A DNA stretch of 64,000 nucleotides, from contig CAWETK010000008.1 of assembly GCA_963811905.1 (NCBI GenBank), forward strand, positions 62,001-126,000, written 5' to 3'. Each line of letters opens with the position of its first letter. The stretch's first letter is position 1. Of the stretch, positions 59,660 through 64,000 are shown in pieces. The stretch is from DATFVA01 sp963811905 (GTDB lineage: Bacteria > Bacteroidota > Ignavibacteria > Ignavibacteriales > Ignavibacteriaceae). A model generated the notes under the pieces. The model worked only from the letters and a program-made list of their open reading frames with translations. It did no database searches and was not told the origin of the DNA. The position numbers and the translations under genes were made by a program.

Positions 59660-61090
59660 ATGATTGTAGACATTAAAGATATTGAAAAGAATGAGGGACT
59701 TAATATCGATCCGGTTGGTTTTCTTTTTGTTTATAAAAATAGACTTTTCAGGGTGATAAATAATTCATATAAGAAAGATGTCCTTTTCTTGTTTAGTTCG
59801 GGTGTTATTAAAGAACTCAATGATGCTGATCTCATCCCATTCACAAAAATTTCAGAAGATATAGAATTGGAGGGTTATGATTTAATACTTGAACATCAAA
59901 AAATTGAACCGGTCACCTTTTCAACTGAATGGTCTTTCGAAATGGTGAAAGCCGCTGCAAAGACGATAATTGAGGTAAATAAGATCCTTTTTAAATATGG
60001 ATATGAAACGAAAGACGCACATAATAATAATATTGTATTCGATGGGTATGCACCCAAATTTGTTGACATTGGGAGTTTTCATAGAAGAAAAAATGAACAT
60101 TACTGGGAATGTAAGGATGAATACTACAGGATCTTTGTATACACATTAAAAATATGGTCATCCGGGAACAGTCAGTTAGCTAGGAAATCTATATCTGATG
60201 TTGCCGGGTACCTTCAGCAACATGAGTATTTGTTGTATAGAAATCCTATGCTTAGAATATTTCCTGTTAGAATCATTACAAAGGTATCATACTTTCTTGA
60301 AGTCTTGCGTAATCTATCAAAGTTTAACCTGGATACAATATTTATAGTTAAAAATCCAGAATTAAAGCGAAGTATTTTAAAAACGCTCAGAAAATTGTCA
60401 TTGATGGGATTACTGCCGCATAATGATGTTAATCTTAAGCGCCTTGCTAAAAAGATTGAAAGAATAAGGAGACCGCATTTTCAGACAAAATGGGGAGAAT
60501 ATCATGCCAATGTAAATAAATCGGAACAATTTAAAGAAGGCGGAAGGTTCCTTAAGATTATGGGACTAATCAGAAAGTTTAATATCACGGAAATTATTGA
60601 GATCGGGGGAAACCAGGGACTACTTTCAATTGAATTAAAAAAATTTATGGAACGGGTAATCTGTTCCGACTATGATGAAGTTGCAGTTGATAATATGTAT
60701 GTAAATATAAGGGAATTAAAAGCTGAAGTGACACCGGTATTGTTGGATATTTTACATCCAATTTATTTAAGTCTGCACTATTCCGGGAAATTAAAACCTC
60801 AGGTTCGCTTCAGATCCCAGGCATTATCGGCTTTGGCGGTTTCTCATCATTTAATTTTGGGACAAAAAGTTCCCATAGATATAATGTTTCAAATCTTATC
60901 CGAATATACTAAAGAATATTTATTCATAGAATTTATGCCGAATGGGATTGATAAAAGTCCGAATCCTGAATGGTATACAGTCGAATGGTTTAGAAGTAAT
61001 TTTGAGAATTTTTTTGATCCGATCCTTGAGGAACCTTCAGTTGAAGATGGAAGCCGGATCCTTTTCTTTGGCAAATTAAAGTCGGAATGA
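59660..61090 (+). CDS. Kinase-like / SAM methyltransferase fusion protein
   Basis: A 476-residue two-domain protein. The N-terminal part (about 1-230) is kinase-like: the catalytic loop reads KDAHNNNIVF (Asp119, Asn124) and the metal-binding motif VDIGSF (Asp136), both with the key acids intact. No obvious Gly-rich loop is seen. The C-terminal part (about 290-476) has methyltransferase motif I EIIEIGGNQGLLSIEL (about 311-326) and CSDYDEVAVDN. The same two activities occur in E. coli WbdD, which caps O-polysaccharide by phosphorylation and methylation, but there the methyltransferase comes first. A chain-capping role is an inference from this and the flippase neighbour. Confidence 0.75.
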   Translation: MIVDIKDIEKNEGLNIDPVGFLFVYKNRLFRVINNSYKKDVLFLFSSGVIKELNDADLIPFTKISEDIELEGYDLILEHQKIEPVTFSTEWSFEMVKAAAKTIIEVNKILFKYGYETKDAHNNNIVFDGYAPKFVDIGSFHRRKNEHYWECKDEYYRIFVYTLKIWSSGNSQLARKSISDVAGYLQQHEYLLYRNPMLRIFPVRIITKVSYFLEVLRNLSKFNLDTIFIVKNPELKRSILKTLRKLSLMGLLPHNDVNLKRLAKKIERIRRPHFQTKWGEYHANVNKSEQFKEGGRFLKIMGLIRKFNITEIIEIGGNQGLLSIELKKFMERVICSDYDEVAVDNMYVNIRELKAEVTPVLLDILHPIYLSLHYSGKLKPQVRFRSQALSALAVSHHLILGQKVPIDIMFQILSEYTKEYLFIEFMPNGIDKSPNPEWYTVEWFRSNFENFFDPILEEPSVEDGSRILFFGKLKSE

Positions 61091-61098
61091 CTTTTCAT

Positions 61099-62337
61099 TT
61101 ATGAAGGATGCCTTAGGCCTATAACTTTCTTATAAACATTCAGAAAATTTCTTGAATAATCCACCGTAGATAATTCGGAAATTCTTTGTTTTGAATTCTT
61201 GATGTTTCTCTCAGACATATCTTTATCTGATAACATCTGTTTAATAAGTTTTCCTATTTGATTTATATCATCTGGCTCAAAGAGAAATTCATCATTTGCA
61301 ATTGTTCCCGGTAGAGAAGTTACGTTTGAGCAAATTACCGGCGTCCCGAATCGCATAGCCTCATATAGGGGGGCACTTCCGGCTTCATACTTTGAGGGAA
61401 TTATAACAAGACTGGTTAGTTTATATAAGCTCATTAAATCACTCTCTGGAATTATACCTAAAAATTTAACTAGCCCCTCGAGACCCATACCCTCAACCTC
61501 CTTTGTCAAAACATTTTCATAATACTCGGTCTTGTTCCCTGTGCAGATCAGGTTTATTTTTACTCCTTCATTATTTAAGTTACGGACTGCTTCAATCAAT
61601 GATATATGATTTTTATGTTTCCATGTTGCCGCTGGATATAATATAAATTGCTTTGGAAGAGAGTACTTTTCCTTTACTAATTCTGGATCCGTGAACGTAT
61701 TTCCGGTAAACCAGTTTTCCGTGAAAGGTGGTGGACAAACGGAAACCTTTTCTTCATTTATGTTAAAATACTTTAATACATCATTTTTAATATGATCAAA
61801 TGAAACTATTATATGAGAGGATTCATCCAGACATTTTTTATTGTTAATAGCTCTGTGGATTCTTTCCTGCGGCGAAAAATATTCAGGATAGTGAAAGTCC
61901 TGAAAATCATGCATAGTGGTGATAATCGGGACATCGAGTGAGTAAACTGGAGCATATTGCATCGGGACATGGAGTAAAGCAATTTCAGTTTTCTTTAATT
62001 TACTTTTATAAGGATTGATACTGAATGAGAATGATCTTAAAAAAGATATTTTCTTTGCATCTGGCATATAGTTTTTAATAACCAGATACATATCGTAAAA
62101 AAAATACGATATCATCATTCGTATCTTTATATCCCACTGAGATCTGTTTATTTCCAATGATTCAACTTTGGGGTTTCCTAAAATCTCACCAATACTCTGG
62201 CGGATCTCCGGAGAATATATTAGAGTTATCTTTTCAATTTCTTTTTGATTTAACAGGAGTTTTAAAATGCCGACTGAATATGTGAAGATTCCCCCTGCAC
62301 TAAGAGTAGAATGATGTATGTAGAATCCTATTTTCAT
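61099..62337 (-). CDS. Family 4 glycosyltransferase
   Basis: A GT-B-fold retaining glycosyltransferase of 412 residues. It starts with MKIGFYIHHSTLSAGGIFTYSVGIL (Gly-rich acceptor-domain loop). The donor domain has FILYPAATWKHKNHISLIEAV, LVIIPSKYEAGSAPLYEAMRFGTPVICSNV with the E-x7-E motif (Glu at about 325 and 333) and ISELSTVDYSRNF near the end. GT4 enzymes build extracellular or lipopolysaccharide glycans. The 3' end is only 8 nt from the stop of the convergent kinase-methyltransferase gene. Confidence 0.9.
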   Translation of the reverse strand: MKIGFYIHHSTLSAGGIFTYSVGILKLLLNQKEIEKITLIYSPEIRQSIGEILGNPKVESLEINRSQWDIKIRMMISYFFYDMYLVIKNYMPDAKKISFLRSFSFSINPYKSKLKKTEIALLHVPMQYAPVYSLDVPIITTMHDFQDFHYPEYFSPQERIHRAINNKKCLDESSHIIVSFDHIKNDVLKYFNINEEKVSVCPPPFTENWFTGNTFTDPELVKEKYSLPKQFILYPAATWKHKNHISLIEAVRNLNNEGVKINLICTGNKTEYYENVLTKEVEGMGLEGLVKFLGIIPESDLMSLYKLTSLVIIPSKYEAGSAPLYEAMRFGTPVICSNVTSLPGTIANDEFLFEPDDINQIGKLIKQMLSDKDMSERNIKNSKQRISELSTVDYSRNFLNVYKKVIGLRHPS

Positions 62338-62353
62338 CTTAAGATATTATCCC

Positions 62354-62830
62354 TTAAAATATATCTTTATAATAAATCAGGTTGTTATTCTTAGGATCGA
62401 TTCCTGCCTGCTGAAAACCAAACCTTTCATATAATACCTTTGCAATCGTATTATCGGGATGGACTTTAAGCATGATTTTTTTTATCTGGTTTATTTTACA
62501 GTATGAACTGGCATGCTGAAGAGTGAATTTGGATAATCCCATATTTGAATATTCTTTTGATATCCAGACGCCGTAGGAAGGAATTTCATAACCCTCATCG
62601 AACCCTCTAAGCATATAGAAACCTGCAAGTTTATCTGCTACAAAAATTCCCCAGAAAGTATCTTTCTTTAGATTTTCCAGTATTTGCTGAATAGTTTCAG
62701 AATCGAAGCTAAAAGGAATAAAATAATTAGAGTATCCCGGTTCCTCCTTCTGTAAAATATTTGAGATTTCGGAAGAAAATTCCTTGTTCAGTTTTTTAAT
62801 TATTAAATCAGCAAACTTCCGGTCTTTCAA
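62354..62830 (-). CDS. GNAT-family N-acetyltransferase
   Basis: A 158-residue GNAT protein. The acetyl-CoA-binding region is YGVWISKEYSNMGLSKFTLQHASSYCK (about 86-112), with the Q/R-x-x-G-x-G/A pattern degenerate (SNMGLS). The C-terminal strand and helix are KIMLKVHPDNTIAKVLYERFGFQQAG. The start overlaps the upstream aminotransferase stop by 4 nt. This pairing suggests acetylation of the amino sugar made by that aminotransferase, as in N-acylated 4-amino-4,6-dideoxyhexoses. The substrate is not decided by the sequence. Confidence 0.87.
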   Translation of the reverse strand: MKDRKFADLIIKKLNKEFSSEISNILQKEEPGYSNYFIPFSFDSETIQQILENLKKDTFWGIFVADKLAGFYMLRGFDEGYEIPSYGVWISKEYSNMGLSKFTLQHASSYCKINQIKKIMLKVHPDNTIAKVLYERFGFQQAGIDPKNNNLIYYKDIF

Positions 62831-63921
62831 TTATAATATTCTCTGATTTTATTGCAGATAAAAATTACATCTTTTTTTGTTAATCCGGGATAGCTAGGTA
62901 AAGTTATCCCCCGTCTAGCGATGTCTTCAGCTGTTGGGAACTTCTCGCCTTTCTTTTTGTAGATTGGCATAGTATGAATAGGATAGAAAATAGGTCTGGT
63001 TTCAACTCCCGTATTCTTTAAATATTCTCTGAGTTTGTCTCTATCTTTATAATCATTTACTAGAATATTTACCATCCAATATGAATGGAAAATATTGTTG
63101 TCAGCTTTATGAAATTCTAATCCTGTCCCGATAAGGTTGTCATAATACCATTCAGCAAGCTGTCTTTTCTTTTCTATAATTTTATTTGCTCTTTCTAATT
63201 GGGCTAAGCCTATTGCAGCACAAATATTTGTCATCCGGTAATTATATCCAACAATATCATGCCAATACTCACGGTTTTTAGCTAAGCCCTGCCCTTTTAA
63301 TCTCACTGCAAGTTCAAATATCTTTTTGCTGTTAGTACTAACCATTCCACCTTCTCCGGTGGTTATAGTTTTATTTCCAAAAAAACTGAATGCTGAAATA
63401 TTTCCAAAATTGCCAACGTGAATATCTTTGAATCGTGACCCAAATGCTTCAGCACAGTCTTCAATGATAAAAACATTATTTTTTTTTGCTATTGACTGTA
63501 GTTCTTCCATATTGCTCGGATATCCGTAAAGATGTACCGGCATAATTGCTTTGGTTTTTTTTGTCAGTTTTTTCTCTACGTCCTTTGGATTAATCTGCCA
63601 CGACTTGTACAAGGAATCAACGAAAACCGGTTCTGCCCCAGTATACCTGATCGTATTAGCTGAAGCAACATATGTCAGCGTTGGAACTATAACTTCATCT
63701 CCTGGTCCGACTCCCAGAGCTAATAATGCGAGATGAAGTGCTATAGTACCATTTGGAACAGCTATAGAATATTTAATATTTGTATATTCGGAAAATTTGG
63801 ATTCAAATTCGGAAATGAACCTACCCTTTGATGAGATCCAGGTAGAATCCAGACACTCATTTACATATTTCTTTTCATTCCCATCAAGAGAAGGTTTGTA
63901 AACGGGATATTTATAATTCAT
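62827..63921 (-). CDS. DegT/DnrJ/EryC1/StrS-family sugar aminotransferase
   Basis: A 364-residue PLP-dependent nucleotide-sugar aminotransferase, most like perosamine synthase (RfbE/Per). The substrate loop region includes ISSKGRFISEFE and AVPNGTIALHLAL. Asp155 (IIEDCAEAFG) should bind the pyridine N, and Lys184 in FFGNKTITTGEGGM is the Schiff-base residue. It would convert a 4-keto-6-deoxy sugar nucleotide to the 4-amino sugar. The GNAT gene is coupled downstream, and an incomplete gene overlaps its start by 11 nt upstream. Confidence 0.93.
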   Translation of the reverse strand: MNYKYPVYKPSLDGNEKKYVNECLDSTWISSKGRFISEFESKFSEYTNIKYSIAVPNGTIALHLALLALGVGPGDEVIVPTLTYVASANTIRYTGAEPVFVDSLYKSWQINPKDVEKKLTKKTKAIMPVHLYGYPSNMEELQSIAKKNNVFIIEDCAEAFGSRFKDIHVGNFGNISAFSFFGNKTITTGEGGMVSTNSKKIFELAVRLKGQGLAKNREYWHDIVGYNYRMTNICAAIGLAQLERANKIIEKKRQLAEWYYDNLIGTGLEFHKADNNIFHSYWMVNILVNDYKDRDKLREYLKNTGVETRPIFYPIHTMPIYKKKGEKFPTAEDIARRGITLPSYPGLTKKDVIFICNKIREYYN

Positions 63922-64000
63922 TTGTTTTCCTCAATAATAACCCGGCAACTCCAATTCCCGGCAAATCATTTACAGATTTAAAGTAACGAAAATATTCAGA
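63911..64000 (-). CDS. C-terminal end of an unidentified protein (continues outside window)
   Basis: Twenty-nine codons of an open frame on the minus strand end with DLPGIGVAGLLLRKTNEL and a TAA inside the start of the aminotransferase gene. The 11-nt overlap is the kind seen throughout this operon, so it is likely the real end of an upstream sugar-biosynthesis gene. The family cannot be recognised from this length. Confidence 0.5.
   Translation of the reverse strand, partial: SEYFRYFKSVNDLPGIGVAGLLLRKTNEL

Overview
The window looks like chromosomal DNA of a member of the Bacteroidota/Chlorobiota/Ignavibacteriota assemblage, most likely an Ignavibacteria-like lineage. This is inferred from moderately AT-rich DNA, a PorV/UPF0164-type outer-membrane protein, a GldM-like single-pass protein, a SufBCDSU set with a DUF59 protein and a bacilliredoxin, candidate promoters with the TAnnTTTG element known from Bacteroidota, and fairly frequent Shine-Dalgarno sequences. 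No rRNA, tRNA, CRISPR array, transposase or phage gene was seen.

Layout. (1) Bases 1-17.9 kb: one long minus-strand type VI secretion operon in the order tagH(FHA)-tssJ-tssK-tssL-tssM-tagF-tssA-tssB-tssC-hcp-tssE-tssF-tssG-tssH. It has every core component except VgrG/TssI and runs off the left edge inside ClpV. It is the TssJ/L/M-type (T6SS-i) apparatus, not the T6SS-iii type usual in Bacteroidetes. (2) 18.5-24.4 kb: a membrane protein, a repeat-rich gap, 6-phosphogluconolactonase, then a three-gene module (multi-pass channel-like protein, GldM-like stalk, outer-membrane barrel) that may be an undescribed envelope-spanning machine. (3) 24.9-38.6 kb: a GH13 glycosidase, two glycosyltransferase-fold genes, a radical SAM protein, a TlpA-like thioredoxin, a response regulator/DoxX pair, a PorV-like protein, lipoproteins, GpmA, NhaA and a thioesterase. 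(4) 38.8-45.2 kb: a TetR-controlled ABC-2 exporter operon (TetR, HlyD-type fusion protein, two ATPases, two permeases) with a four-helix-bundle gene inserted in it and a clear double operator upstream. (5) 45.7-52.9 kb: the suf iron-sulfur operon (B-C-D-S-U-T), a bacilliredoxin and an Rrf2 regulator. (6) 53.5-64 kb: a surface-polysaccharide locus with GT2, methyltransferase, YfhO, Wzx-like flippase and a kinase-methyltransferase fusion on the plus strand, converging on GT4, GNAT and DegT aminotransferase genes on the minus strand.

Two window-wide properties deserve attention. First, six otherwise well-conserved genes (tssF, tssA, tssM, the gldM-like gene, an ABC permease, sufS) are each broken by a single-base indel, four extra and two missing bases, mostly in short homopolymers. 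In each case the missing part of the protein reads on in another frame. Uncorrected assembly indels are the simplest explanation, so these genes are annotated as whole. Second, many intergenic gaps carry short-period arrays (8, 11 or 14 bp units, most often AATC/GATT every 8 bp), gene-end inverted repeats sharing the words TTGAGCG/GCGGATT, or small dispersed hairpins.
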